64,000 bases of DNA from Dama dama (taxonomy: Eukaryota > Chordata > Mammalia > Artiodactyla > Cervidae): the NCBI RefSeq assembly GCF_033118175.1, contig NC_083691.1, positions 56,262,001 through 56,326,000 of the forward strand, given 5' to 3'. The position numbers and the translations under genes are program-made. Below, one piece after another: positions 44,110 to 55,961 of this stretch. The notes under the pieces were generated by a model. The model did no database searches, had not been told where the DNA came from, and was given only the letters and a program-made list of their open reading frames with translations. Each line of letters starts with the position of its first letter. The first letter of the stretch is position 1.

Positions 44110-44690
44110 TGGTGAAGAATCCACTTACTTAGGACCTCAACCCTATACTCCCATCTCTGGTGGGACTGTAAAATGGTACAACCATTCTGAAAATATTATG
44201 GCAGGTTCTTTAACTGATAAACATGTATCTACTTCATGCCATTCCAGTGCTAGTTATTTACCCAAGAGGAGGAAAAGCACATGTGATTACAAAGACTTGT
44301 ACTGGCATCCTTATTTGTATTTGCTGAGAAATGGAAATAATCTAAAGGTCCATCAACAAGTAAATGGATAAACCAGTTGTGGTAGATAATAAAAACAGAA
44401 CAAACTTGATACCTGTGTCAACATGGATGAATCTCAAAATAGTTATGCTGAGTGAAAGAAGCCAGGAAATAAAGTACATTCTGTATGATTTCATTTCTAC
44501 AACATTCTAGAAAATGCAAACTCTAGTGATAGTAGATCAGTGGTTGCTAGGGGACGGGTTGTTTTTGAAAGAGGCAAGAAGGAGATATTGCAAAGGGACA
44601 TAAAGAATATTTGGGGAGATGATGGACATTATCTTGCTTGTGGCAATGGTATCACAGATATATGCTGTGTCAAAAATTGGACACTTCAAC
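44110..44690 (+). mobile_element. L1 LINE 3' part, divergent
   Basis: 'ctctggtgggactgtaaaat', 'ctgagtgaaagaagccagga' and 'gatagtagatcagtggttgc' are old L1 3' sequence in sense orientation. Confidence 0.65.
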
Positions 44691-45175
44691 ATGGAAGCAG
44701 CCTAAATGTCCATTAACAGATGAATGGATAAAGAAGATGTTGTAGATATGGATAATGCAATGGAGTATTACTGAGCCATAAAAAATAATGAAATAATGCC
44801 ATTTGTAGCAACATGGATGGACCTAGAGATTATTATACTAAGTGAAGTAAGTCAGACAGAGGAGGCCAAATATCATACAATATCACTTATGTGCTGAATC
44901 TAAAAATCAATCAAATGAACTTGTTTGTAAAATAGACTCACAGACATAGAAAACAAACTTATGGTTCCCAAAATGGAAAGGAGGAGGGGCAAGAGATACA
45001 CACTGCTATATATAAAACAACAAGGACCTACTGTATAGCACATGGGACTATATTCAATATATTTTAATAACCAAAAATGGAAAAGAATCTGAAAAAGATA
45101 TATAACTGAATCACTTTCTGTACACCTGAAACTCACACACTGTGAATCAACTATACTTCAATAAAAATAGACACT
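44691..45175 (+). mobile_element. L1 LINE 3' end
   Basis: 'gaagcagcctaaatgtccat' through 'gaatcaactatacttcaata' is a second L1 3' end directly following the previous one. Confidence 0.75.
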
Positions 45176-46020
45176 TTAATTTGTACACTTTACATCAGCA
45201 TACTTCAATAATGTTCTAAAAAATAGCAGTACATGTTCATTGTAAAATTTCCACACTCATTTTCTCAGGGAAAAAGTTCTCAAATTATTTATAGTTATTT
45301 AAATAATTGGTGTGAATTCTTTGTGGCTTTTACTTTAGAGAATATATTTTTAATATAGTTTTACTTATTTGGGATCGTATTCTACATATTGTTTTGCAAT
45401 CTTCTTTTTAAAAAATTTTGCATAGATTTTCATTGATGTTAATATCTAGAGCTAAGGGATTCCAAAGCAGGAATGTACCATTATTTATTTAACCATTTCC
45501 CTATCATATAACACAATGTGGTTTCCAATTTTCCCCTTTAACAATAGACACAGTTTAAAGTACAAGTTTTAAAGTACTAACTATATACTCTGTATAGGTT
45601 GCACAGTTTGAACTACCAACAGTGTACGAGAGCTCTTTTCCCTAAATGCTTGCTGACAATATTATGAATATTATTAATCACTTACATGTTTGCCAATTCA
45701 AGGGTATATTGTTTTAAATTTTCATTTCTCTGATTACTAGTCTAGATGAGCATCTTTTTGTGTATTTCTTTGCTATTTGAATCTTTTTTGTGAATTTCCT
45801 CTTTGTATCCTTTGCCCATTTTCCTTTGAATTGTCTCCCTTTTTTTTGTTGTTGTTGGTTTTTTTTTGTTTTTTTTTTTTAGTATGATGGAGCTCTCTGA
45901 AGATAGGAGATCTGTGGAAATGTTTTGAAGTCTCCTTCACCATACCCCTCTTCTGTTTCTTTTTGGAGCATGAACTACAAAGCAGCAATTTTTCAGGCGG
46001 GGGGACACTGGACTTCGAGT
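45176..46020. other. Intergenic, L1-like in part
   Basis: A/T-rich sequence with some reversed L1 3'-like phrases (about 45440-45850), a T-rich simple stretch at about 45838-45880, and no gene. Confidence 0.35.
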
Positions 46021-46205
46021 TAGTCAATGATATTTATCAAATACCTACTATATATTAAGCAAATACCTACTATATATTAAGCACTCTATAGGCTCTAAGA
46101 AAACAACAATGAATGAAAAGAACCTCATACAATCTGATGAGAAGGACAAGTACTAAACAATGTTGATAAATAAAATCAAGTGAATTACCACAAATGTGTA
46201 AAATT
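46021..46205 (+). mobile_element. MIR-like remnant with internal 22-bp duplication
   Basis: 'aatacctactatatattaag' occurs twice in tandem at about 46039-46082, followed by MIR-like 'gaaaacaacaatgaatgaaa'. Confidence 0.5.
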
Positions 46206-46224
46206 CTGACTATAGGAAGCACAT

Positions 46225-46725
46225 GATGAATAGTGACTCTTCTCTGAGCCTATTTTGCTTTATTGTGCCTCACAGATACTGCTTTTTTTTTTTTTTCCAA
46301 CAAGTTAGTTTGTGGCAACCTTGCATCACCAAGTCTGTTGACACCATTTTTCCAATGACATTTGCTCACGTTATGTTTCTGTGTCACATTTTGGTAATTC
46401 TAGAAACATTTCAAACTTCTTCGCTATTACTATATTTGTTATTGTGATCTGTGATCAGTGACCTTTGATGTTGCTATTGCAAAAGTAATACAACTTATTG
46501 AAGCCTCAGATGATGGTTAGCCTTTTTTTAGCAATAAAGTATTTTTTATATGTACATTTTTTAGACATAATACCATTGCACACTTAATGGACTACAGTGT
46601 AGTGTAAACATAACTTTTATATGCACTGGGAAACCAAAAAATTCACGTGACAAGCTTTCTTGCATTATTCGCTTTATCAAGGTGGTCTGGAATCAACTCA
46701 GTAACTCCAAGGTATGCCTGTATAA
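46225..46725 (+). mobile_element. Tigger1-like DNA transposon, 3' half
   Basis: The sequence 'tttgtggcaaccttgcatca' through 'ctttatcaaggtggtctgga', ending 'ctccaaggtatgcctgta', matches the terminal part of the pogo-type Tigger1 element by eye. No transposase frame remains. Confidence 0.75.
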
Positions 46726-46874
46726 GCTGAGCCCTGAAGGATGAGCAAGCAGAGAGATGAAGAGTTTCCAGTGCAAAAGAAACAGCATGTGCCTAGAGCC
46801 TTCCCAGTTACTGGATGGGGGTTTGGGGTCACAAGCATTTCATTTACTAAATGCACTTGTCTAAAGTTAGTCAT

Positions 46875-47030
46875 CCCAATGCAAGGGGCCTGGGTTTGAT
46901 CCCTGCTCAGGAAACTAGATCCTATATGCCGCATCTAGGAGTTCATGTGCTGCAACTAAAGACTCCATGTGCCACAACCAAGACCCAACAGAGTCAAACA
47001 AATAAAAGTAAATAAAAACAAAGTTGGTCA
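46875..47030 (+). mobile_element. CHR-type SINE, 5'-truncated
   Basis: 'gggtttgatccctgctcagg', 'catctaggagttcatgtgct' and an A-rich end. Confidence 0.7.
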
Positions 47031-47251
47031 TCAAGGCCAGAGAGGTCAGAGTGTGCAGGATGTTTGATTTGGTGTGTGGCATCCTATGGAAATTCGCCAC
47101 CCACAGCTACTGACAGAGCCTTAAAAATTCATCAATGCGGTTGCTCCTCAGTGACTGGAAGGGCACTGTGCACCCTCCACACATTTTCCAGGCTCCCCTC
47201 TTACAGCAATATATACTCTCTATTTGTCTCCTGAGACTGCCGTGGCACTGG

Positions 47252-47440
47252 ATAACCCTATTAGCTCAGATGGTAAAGAATCTGCCTGCAATGCAGAAAA
47301 CCTGGGTTCGATCCCTAGGTCAGGAAGATTTCCTGGAGAAGGGAATGGCTACCCCCTCAAGTATTCTTGCTGGAGAATTCTATGGACAGACCGTGGAGTT
47401 GCAAAGAGTCGGACATGACTGAATGACTAACACTTCAAAC
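47252..47440 (+). mobile_element. Bov-tA SINE
   Basis: 'ctcagatggtaaagaatctg' head and 'gtcggacatgactgaatgac' tail. Confidence 0.85.
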
Positions 47441-48216
47441 AACGCTGTGGCTGTAATTTATCCTTCCTACACGGGCCTCAGGAAGCTTGCACCGGATCCT
47501 CCCACCTGCTGAGACTCACATCTGAGGGGGTGGGAAGAACTAAGTGAGCAGGCATTCTGGCTCTTTGCTCCTGCCAAGCACCACAAGTGTTTAACTGGAT
47601 TGCACTCCCTTCCATATGTTCACACAGACATTTATTCACACACATTTTTAAGGTTTTATATGCACTCTCCTCCTGATCCCTGAAAAATATTATGAACAGA
47701 TGCACATCCTTGTTCTGAAATATGTCTCAATGCCCAGTGCTTTAAAATTTCCCTAAATTTGAAATGACAAATAGAAAGTACTGTTTTTCCTCCTTCCCCC
47801 AGTTTGTCCTTGCTTATTTCAGTAAGATTTCCTACCTTAGAGAGCTTTCTGGCTTACAACTGTTCCTCATACACCAGGTAGACAGTTTAATGAAATGCTT
47901 TGGGCAAGAAAGTCACAATCCAATTCCTAGGAGGAATGCTGACCTCATAAAAACAAGATATACCTTGTTTTATACAACAGATGGACTCTGAAAATTTTAG
48001 CTATAAACTGACCTTTGGGAAATTGAATTCCCTCCCATACATTATATAATAATTTTGGAGTGGATTTCTTAATTTCTGACTAACCTCCAGTGTGAGGGAC
48101 TCCTGATCATAGTTTATGACTTGATATAAGGCAAAGAGAAACGAATCATCTCCTGCCCGTTTCCAACCTTCCTCCACCAACCTTACAATGACTCTAGTAT
48201 TAAGACATCTATTTTA
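47441..48216. other. Intergenic, no clear feature
   Basis: No exon, RNA gene or named repeat is visible. The short open frames have no recognisable domain. Confidence 0.35.
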
Positions 48217-48412
48217 GGGCTTCCCTCAAGCTCAGACAGTAAATAATCTGCCCGCAATACAGGAGACCTGGGTTCGATCCCTGGGTTCAGAAGATCCCCT
48301 GAAGTAGGAAATAGCAACCCATTCTAGTATCTGCCTGGAGAATCCCATGGACAGAAGAGCCTGGCGGGCTACAGTCCATGAGGTCACATAGAGTTGGGCA
48401 CAACAACTTTCA
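48217..48412 (+). mobile_element. Bov-tA SINE
   Basis: 'gggcttccctcaagctcag' head and 'gggttcgatccctgggttc' box. It immediately precedes a MaLR-like LTR. Confidence 0.8.
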
Positions 48413-48414
48413 TT

Positions 48415-49226
48415 AGATTCTACAAGGCTACTTTAACAAAGTATGACAAATCAGGTGGTTTAAAACAACAGAAATTTATTCTTTCACAGTTCTGGAGCCA
48501 GAAATCCAAAAGCAAGGTGTTAGTAGGGCCATTCAATAGTGCCATGCTCCATCTGAGACTCTGGGGAGGATCATTCCTTGCCCTTTTCCAGGTTCTGGTG
48601 ATGGCCATCAATCACTGGCTTTCCTTGGCTTGCCACTGCATCACTCCAATCTCTGCCTCCGTTGCTATGTAGTGTTTGTATTAGTAAGCTTGGGGTGCCA
48701 AAACAAAATACCAAAGACTGGGTGGCTCAAACAACAGAAATTTATTTTCTAGTAGTTCTGGAGGCTGAAAGTCTCAAGATAAGTGCCAGCCTGGGGAGAG
48801 CTCTCTTCCTGGCTTGACCTTCTCATTAGGACCTCACATGGTAGAGACATAGCCTTCTCTTATAAGAGTACTAATAACTATAGCCTTCTCTTATAAGAGT
48901 ACTAATCTGTCATGAGGTCCCCACCTCAAGGCCTCATCTAAACCTAATCATCTCCCAAAGGACCCATCTCCAAATACCATCACACAGGGGGTTAGGGCTC
49001 CAATGTATAATGGATTTGGGGAGGACACAATCCAGTCCACAGGGATTTTCTCCTCTCTGTAAGCACACCAGTCCTACTGTATGAAGGGTTCACCCTAATC
49101 CATCATGACCTCATCTTAACTATATCTGCAATGACCCTATTTCTAAATAAGGTCACATTCTGAGGTACTGGGGGTTTAGAACATCAACATATCTTTTGAA
49201 GGGGCACAATTCAACCTCCAACAATC
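48415..49226 (-). mobile_element. MaLR-type LTR, host of a nested LTR
   Basis: The left part (48415-48676: 'acaacagaaatttattcttt', 'cactccaatctctgcctccg') and the right part (about 49040-49226: 'aaataaggtcacattctgag', 'caattcaacctccaacaatc') form one reversed MLT1-like LTR split by another. Confidence 0.6.
48677..49041 (-). mobile_element. MLT1-like LTR nested in another
   Basis: A second reversed MaLR LTR runs from 'gtattagtaagcttggggtg' to 'ggacacaatccagtccaca', inside the first. It holds two 27-bp copies of an 'atagccttctcttataagag' unit, 31 bp apart (48849 and 48880). Confidence 0.65.
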
Positions 49227-49565
49227 CTCATGTATACACATGGGTCCTACACTTTAAAGAAGAAAGAAGGTGATAGAGGGTGGAGGCAAACCAGTTAGCT
49301 GAATTCTTTAAACAACAACAATAAACTTCTATCCTCTGTCATGCCCCAAAGTAGGGGTAGTTCCCACTTGGGAGGGGTAAGTACATATCTGATGACTGGC
49401 TCTGGCTTGAAGCAAGTACCACCCCTGGGAAATCACAGTAATCACTGCAGCCACCCTGTATTGCCCTCTAGAGCACCATTTCTACCACCAAAGGTCCTCT
49501 CATGGGAGACTACATGCCTTTTCTTATTTCTCCACAGCATAGCAGGGACAAAGCCTGAACTTAAA
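49227..49565. other. Intergenic, no clear feature
   Basis: Nothing assignable apart from an A run at about 49561-49578 at its right edge. Confidence 0.35.
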
Positions 49566-49970
49566 AAAAAAAAAAAAATCGAATGACAGGAAAATGTACT
49601 TATACTCTGTAATAACCTGTATGGGAAAAGAATCTTAAAAAGAGTGGATATATGTATACTTTGGCCACCTGATGCAAAGAACTGACTCATTGGAAAAGAC
49701 CCTGATGCTGGGAAAGATTGAGGACAGGATGAGAAGGGGACGACAGAGGATGAGATGGTTGGATGGCATCACCGACTCTACAGACATGAATTTGAGCAAG
49801 TCCCAGGAGTTGCTGATGAACAGGGAAGCCTGGCTTACTGCAGTCCATGGGGTCGCAAAGAGTTGGACAAGACTGAATGACTGAACTGATATGTACATGT
49901 ATAACTGACTCACTTTTATAGCAGGAAACAGCATTGTAAATCAACTATATTTCAATAAAAAACTAAAAAC
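49566..49970 (+). mobile_element. L1 3' end interrupted by BovB
   Basis: 'aagagtggatatatgtatac' (to about 49658) continues as 'tgtataactgactcactttt' (from about 49898), an L1 3' terminus split by the BovB piece. Confidence 0.65.
49659..49893 (+). mobile_element. BovB 3' end
   Basis: 'ctttggccacctgatgcaaa' through 'agactgaatgactgaactga', sense orientation. Confidence 0.9.
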
Positions 49971-50950
49971 AAAGCAGATCAAAAATATAACTGGACAAGT
50001 TCTATTTTAAACCATAAGAAAAGTCAAACTGAATTTTTAAGCAATACTTTACTAAAGTCTCCAAGAAACAGTATCAGAACTGAGAAGTGTGAGCATGTAG
50101 CTCACACATTCAACGTTTTGGGGACTGGAAATTCTGAAAAACTCACTGCAAACCACATAGTTTTAATAACATACAGCCGCACTATTTTATGTGCATGGTT
50201 GGTCTCTCAGAAAAGTAAAGGAAATCAGTAATATCTGCCAATAACAGAAACCAAGAACCCTGTTTGTGTACTACAAAAGGAATATGACACAGACAATAAA
50301 ATGTTGAAATAAGTGTATGTCCTGGTGTATTTGTACATATGTGTATATACGTGTAAACCTACAGAATCACTATATAGATCAATATTTAAAACGTTTCCAA
50401 ATCTTAGAAGGCTCCATCATCCCTGTTTCTAGTCAACATCCCCAAAAGAGAACCATTAGTCTGATTTCTATCTCTATAGATTTAGTTTCAGCTCTTCTTG
50501 AACTTTATGTAAATGGAATCAAATAGTATGCTTGATTTTAATGATTGGTTAGAGGAACAGAAGGCAAGGCCTTTGGCAGGATAAAATAGTGAAGCAAAAT
50601 TGAGGACCCCCCCCCCCCGAAGCTAGAAGCCATGATGACCTCATCCTCAGTGAAAGAATAGGCTAGGAAAAAAGTCTATTTGCTTGCAAAGGCAGCCAAG
50701 AAGGAAATGTTTTAGGCCATAACTCTGAAGGAAAAATAAAAATAGAAGACTTACTTAAGAAAGCATCATTATAAATATGCCTTTATATGGATTTAAAGCC
50801 ATACTATATTCTCACAGTGTTGGAAATCCCAAGCCTAGATATTAATTTAAACTGTTCTTTAGTGGACAGCATCATTAGTACCTGTCAGAACATTCTGAGC
50901 TCATTTTGAAGGAACATACCCCAAATTCAGGCACTGCAGTATCCCTACAG
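49971..50950. other. Intergenic, mostly unclassified
   Basis: It includes an L1-like reversed piece at about 50380-50530 and a C12 run at 50607-50618. No gene is seen. Confidence 0.35.
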
Positions 50951-50954
50951 ATTG

Positions 50955-51112
50955 TATGCTTAGTCACTCAGTCATGTCCAACTCTTTGTGATCCCATGGA
51001 CTGTTGCCCACCATGCTCCTCTGTCCCTGTAATTTTCCAGGCAAGAATACTGGAGTGGGTTGCCATTTCCTATTCCAAGGGATCTTCCTGACCCAGGGAT
51101 CGAACCTGTGTC
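50955..51112 (-). mobile_element. Bov-tA SINE, truncated
   Basis: 'gtatgcttagtcactcagtc', 'ttttccaggcaagaatactg' and 'gacccagggatcgaacctg'. The tRNA-derived head is incomplete. Confidence 0.8.
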
Positions 51113-51384
51113 TCATACATATTAAGATAAACAAAATTTTCCAAATGCAAATATGTGAGGCCAAGAGTAAATTTAAAAGAAATCATAATTATAGTCTAAA
51201 GCACATCAGATATTATAATTCTCAAATGTAAAATAAAAACACTAAAAATGTTCAAAGAAATGAAAGAGGGACTTAAAGAAACAAGAGACCATAAAAATGA
51301 AAAAGAACCAAAGAATTTCTAGACATAAGAAAATATAACAACAGAAATAAAAACCTTAGTCACTGAATAAACCTCAGTGAATGA

Positions 51385-52310
51385 ATTAAACAGCAGATTA
51401 CACATGGGCTACCACTCAACCATAAAAAGAATAAAATTTTGCCATTTGTAAAAACATGGATGGACTTAAAAGGTATTATGCTAAGTGAAATAAGCCAGAC
51501 AGAGAAAGACAAATATTGTATGATTTCACTTATATGTGGAATCTAAAACACAAACAAATTAGTGAATATAACAAAAAAGAAGCCAGACTCACAGATATAG
51601 AGAACAAACTAGTGGTTATTAGGGTGGAGAGGGAGGGGAAAGGGGCATTAAAAGAGCAGGGATTAAGAAATACAGACTGTTATATATAATAAGGTACAAA
51701 GGTATATTGCACAACACAAGGAATATAGCTAATGTTTTATAGTAATATTAATGTAGTATAAAATTGTGAATCACTGTATTGTACACCTGTAACTTGTATG
51801 ATATTGTGTATCAACTATACTTCAACTTTTTAAAACAGGCAAAAAAAAAATCGAATCACCATGTTGTACACCCTGAATTATCATAGTGTTGTAGATCAAT
51901 TATACTTCAAAAACAAGCAAAGAAACTCATAGAAAAAGAAATCATATTTGTGGTTATCAGAGGCAGGATATGGAGGAAGGAAGAACTGTATGCAGGTACT
52001 CAAAAGGTACCAACTTCCAGGCAAAAATAATAGTAGGGATGTAATATACAACATGATAAATATAACTGACACTGCTACATGTTATATATGAAAGTTGAGA
52101 GTACATGTTAAGAATTCTTATCACAAGAGAAGACATTTTTCTTTATTTCTTTAATTTTGTATCTATGCAATGAGGGATGTTCACTAAATTTATTGTGTTA
52201 ATCATTTAATGATGTATAAATGTCAGATCATTATGCTGTACACCTTAAACTTACATAGTGTTGTACATCACTTATATCTCAACTAAAGTGGGAAAAAAAG
52301 AATGATTAAT
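51385..52310 (+). mobile_element. Tandem L1 LINE 3' ends
   Basis: Two or three L1 3' termini follow each other: 'gaataaaattttgccatttg' to 'atactgtgtatcaactata'-like sequence at about 51835, then further copies ending near 51920 and 52290 with A-rich tails. Confidence 0.7.
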
Positions 52311-52364
52311 ATTAAAAACACTGACAGTATCAAGTGCAGGAAAACAATATGCAGCAATCAAGAA

Positions 52365-52488
52365 TTTTTCTAATTTTTGGCTGCTCAGCACAGCATGTGG
52401 GATCTTAGTCTGCTAACCAGGGATCAAACCCATGCCCCCGCAGTGGAAGTGTGGTGTCTTAACCACTGGATCGCCAGGGAAGTCCCAA
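52365..52488 (-). mobile_element. CHR-type SINE
   Basis: 'ggctgctcagcacagcatgt' and the head end 'ggatcgccagggaagtccc'. Confidence 0.75.
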
Positions 52489-52499
52489 AATGAGAATTC

Positions 52500-52830
52500 A
52501 TATATACTGCTGACTAGAGTGTACATTGGTACAACTAGTTTGGAAAATTCTTTAGCAGTATCAACTAAAGCTAAAGATATAAAAACTTTATGTTAGAGCA
52601 ACTCCATCCCTTGTTATATACTCAACATACATGTTTATGTCCATCAAATGACTGTATAGCAATATTCAAAGCAGATTTATTCATAATAGCAAAAACTGGG
52701 AACAGATATCCATCAGCAAATAAATATGTAAATTGCGGTATATTTATACAGTAGCATACTAATCAGCAATACAAAAAATGAACTACAGACACATGCAGCA
52801 TCATGGCTGAATCTTGGTGTGACAATTGTG
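52500..52830 (+). mobile_element. L1 LINE 3' fragment
   Basis: 'tatatactgctgactagagt', 'gcaatattcaaagcagattt' and 'gaactacagacacatgcagc' are old L1 sequence. Confidence 0.6.
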
Positions 52831-54375
52831 TTCTGCTGAGATCAGCTCTCTGTATTACAATCAGGAAATTGTTCTGTGCAGTGAGCTAGGTAATTGTGGA
52901 GCTTACCTCTAGTTGCCCTTCTCTTAGGGATCTTCAGTCTTGTGCTGCCTATTGTCCACTGCCTGAAAGCAATTGCTCATATAGTTTGGTCTGGTTTTAC
53001 AGTTACACCAAGACCAGTCAATTACCAATTCCTCCATCATGGCTAGAAGTCCTGTGTCATTATTAAGAAATAATATGTGTTGCACTTAGGAAAACTCAAT
53101 GAAGGGACAGAGAGAGGAAAATAATATGTAATTGCAAGAGCCTTTACTCATATTGGAAACGAAGACACAGAATATTTAGGTGGAAGGAAGATTAGTAAAT
53201 TTTTGATATGATATGACTGAGATGCTGTAATTGATATGACATGACTGAGATACTGTAATAGTTAAAGGCTAGTCTGCTATAACAGAGAGACCTGAAAATG
53301 CAATGATCTAAATATTAAGTGTACTTGTTTGTGGAATGGTCTAGTAATCTCCATAGTCAGGGAGCTCTGCTCTGTGTGGTCATGCAGGGACCCAGGCTGG
53401 TGAGGTAGCTCTGTGCACTGGTCACACCTGACTTTCAAGCCATCGCCATATCTGGCAAGCTGATGTAGGGGAGAAAGTTAATTATACTACACACACCCAA
53501 TATTTTAAGTCAAGATCCAGAAGTGGCATGCATCACTTTTCCTTACATTGCATTGATAGGAATTACTCACGTTGGTCACACCTACCTACAATGGGAGCTG
53601 AGAAATACTGATAGCTGGATATCTGTTCAGCTAGAATTCTAGTATAATGGAGAATGGGAGAACAGATTGGTGACAGGCTGTGAAGAGGTCAACAGTCAAC
53701 AAATGTGCCATGGATGCTTGTGGGTTCCCCAAGTGAACTGCTCATAAGATAGCTCTGTATGGAGATCTGGTATTGAATAGTGTTCTGGACTAGAGACATA
53801 AACTCAGAAGCCAGCAGTATATAAGTGGGAGTCAAGGACATGAGTACTGCTGCAATCACCCAAATGAATTGAGAACTGGAACAGAGCCCTGGGAGAATAA
53901 CTCTGAAGGAGGTAGGGAGGAAGGAGGTCCCAGGAAGGAAATTACAAAGGATCAGAGAAGTGGAAGGAAAACCAGGTAGAGGAGGACCAGAGAAGGCTAA
54001 GCAAAAGGAATTTCAAAAAGGGAGTGATCAACAGAGTCACTGTATGCACAGAACTCAGGTAATATAAGTACAGAAATGCATTCACTGGGTTTTATTATTA
54101 GTTCAACTTCAATAAATATATGAAGGATAAACAAATGAACACTGAAGGAGGTAATAAAAGGCTAAAGCATTAATAATGAAAATAAAGGACAGGTTAAGGC
54201 AGTAGAAAATATGACTTTTAGTAGGCATATAACTGAAAAATGATTGGCTGTAAGTTGATGATGATTGAATTTGGGTACATGGGATTTTATTATATTAATC
54301 TCTTTACTTTTGTGTATAGCTAAAACTTTCTAAGGGAAAAAATGTTTTAAAAAAATCCATCCTGCCCCCTAAATA
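52831..54375. other. Intergenic, unclassified
   Basis: No gene, RNA or confidently named repeat is seen in 1.5 kb. The part at about 53250-53640 ('ggtcacacctacctacaatg', 'gggagctctgctctgtgtgg') looks like an ancient transposon or LTR but I cannot name it. A 30-bp near-repeat 'gatatgacatgactgagata' occurs at about 53205-53255. Confidence 0.35.
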
Positions 54376-55255
54376 GACAGCTACAGACAGGGAGAAAATA
54401 TGTAATATGTATATTTGACAGAGGACTTACATACAGAATATATAAAGAACTATAATTCAGTAAGACAGTAACTCAATAGAAAAATGGGGAAAAGATTTGA
54501 AGAAGGACTTCACAAAAGAGGTAATTCAAATGACCAATAAACATGTGACAAGGTGTCAAATGTCAGCTGTCATTGGAGAAATGCAAACAAAACCCACAAA
54601 TTATAAGCATAATTATAAGAATGAAAAAAATTATAACATCAAATTTTAACAAGAGTGTGGAACAACTGTAAGTCTCATACACTGCTGGGGAGGGTGTAAA
54701 TTGGTAGAACCACTTTAGAAAACTGTCAGTGTTTATCAAAACTTAACTGAAGCATACTCAATAACCCAGAAATTTCACCCTCAACAGAAATGTGACCCAA
54801 GTCACATAAAATGATGTTCATAGCAGCACTATTTGTACTTGTAAAAGATGAAATAAGCTAAATGTCCACCATAATAGAATGGATAAATTGTTGCATGTTC
54901 ATTAATACTGTGCAGTAATGATGATGAAAAAAATGTCTGCTCCATACAATAGAGATGAACCTCATGAGCATATAAATGAGAGATCTAACCCTAACCACAC
55001 AAAATACCACACACTATATGGTTCTATTTACATAACATTCAAAAAGAAGCAAAACTAATCTATGGTTTTGGAAGTTATCACAGAGATTAATTTTGGGGAG
55101 GATGGTGGAAGTAATGACTAAGAAGGAAGCAGGGGAGGTTTCTGGGATGTGGCAATTGCTCAGTTTCTTAATCTGGGTGATGGGTTACATGAGTGTGTTG
55201 AGTTTGTAATAAATTAATAACCTTCACATTTAATATTTACATACTCTAATGGAGA
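54376..55255 (+). mobile_element. L1 LINE 3' part, divergent
   Basis: 'gacttcacaaaagaggtaat', 'cactgctggggagggtgtaa' and 'gatgggttacatgagtgtgt' are ordered L1 ORF2 and 3' sequence with broken frames. Confidence 0.7.
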
Positions 55256-55262
55256 TATATTC

Positions 55263-55478
55263 GGGCTTACCCAGGTGTCTCAGTGTTAAAAGAATCTGTC
55301 TGCCAATGCAAGAGACACGGGTTCGATCCCTGGGTAGGGAAGATCTCCCGAAGAAGGAAATGGCAATGCACTCCAGTATTCTTACCTAGGAAATCCATGG
55401 ATAGAGGAGCCTGGGGGGCTACAGTTCATGGGGTTGCAAAGAGTCGGACACAACTGAGCATGCATGCATGCATGGAGA
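55263..55478 (+). mobile_element. Bov-tA SINE
   Basis: 'gggcttacccaggtgtctca' head, 'gggttcgatccctgggtag' box, 'gtcggacacaactgagcatg' tail and a short GCAT repeat. Confidence 0.85.
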
Positions 55479-55542
55479 TACATTGCCCTTCAGTAAAAAC
55501 TTTAACTAAAGGGGAAAAAAAAAGAACATATTTTCCCTGTTA

Positions 55543-55638
55543 AAGTCGCTCAGTCATGTCTGACTCTGCGACCCCATGGACTACACAGTCCATGTAATTC
55601 TCCAGGCAATACTGGAGTGGGTAGCCTTTCCTTCTGAA
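55543..55638 (-). mobile_element. Bov-A/Bov-tA fragment
   Basis: 'gtcgctcagtcatgtctgac' to 'gtgggtagcctttccttct', a reversed partial copy. Confidence 0.75.
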
Positions 55639-55692
55639 AATGATTAAAGAAAGTACTGTTCATTTGTTCCATCCTTTTCTTGTCCTGTATGA

Positions 55693-55912
55693 GTGTGATC
55701 AGTTGCTCAGTCATGTCCGACTCTTTGTGACCCCATGGACTATAGCCCACCAGGCTCCTCTGTCTATGAAATTTTCCAAGCAAGAATACTGGAGTGCGTT
55801 GCCAGTTCCTACTCCAGGGGTTCTTCCTGACCCAGACATTGAACCTGCATCTCTTGCATCTCCTGCATTTGCAGGCAAATTCCTTACCACTGAGCCAACT
55901 GGGAAGCCCCAC
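55693..55912 (-). mobile_element. Bov-tA SINE
   Basis: 'tgatcagttgctcagtcatg' to 'gagccaactgggaagcccc', a reversed full-length copy. Confidence 0.85.
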
Positions 55913-55961
55913 CTCTCCTGTCCTACTCCTCTTTTTTTTTTAAAGCTGATTAATACATGTT

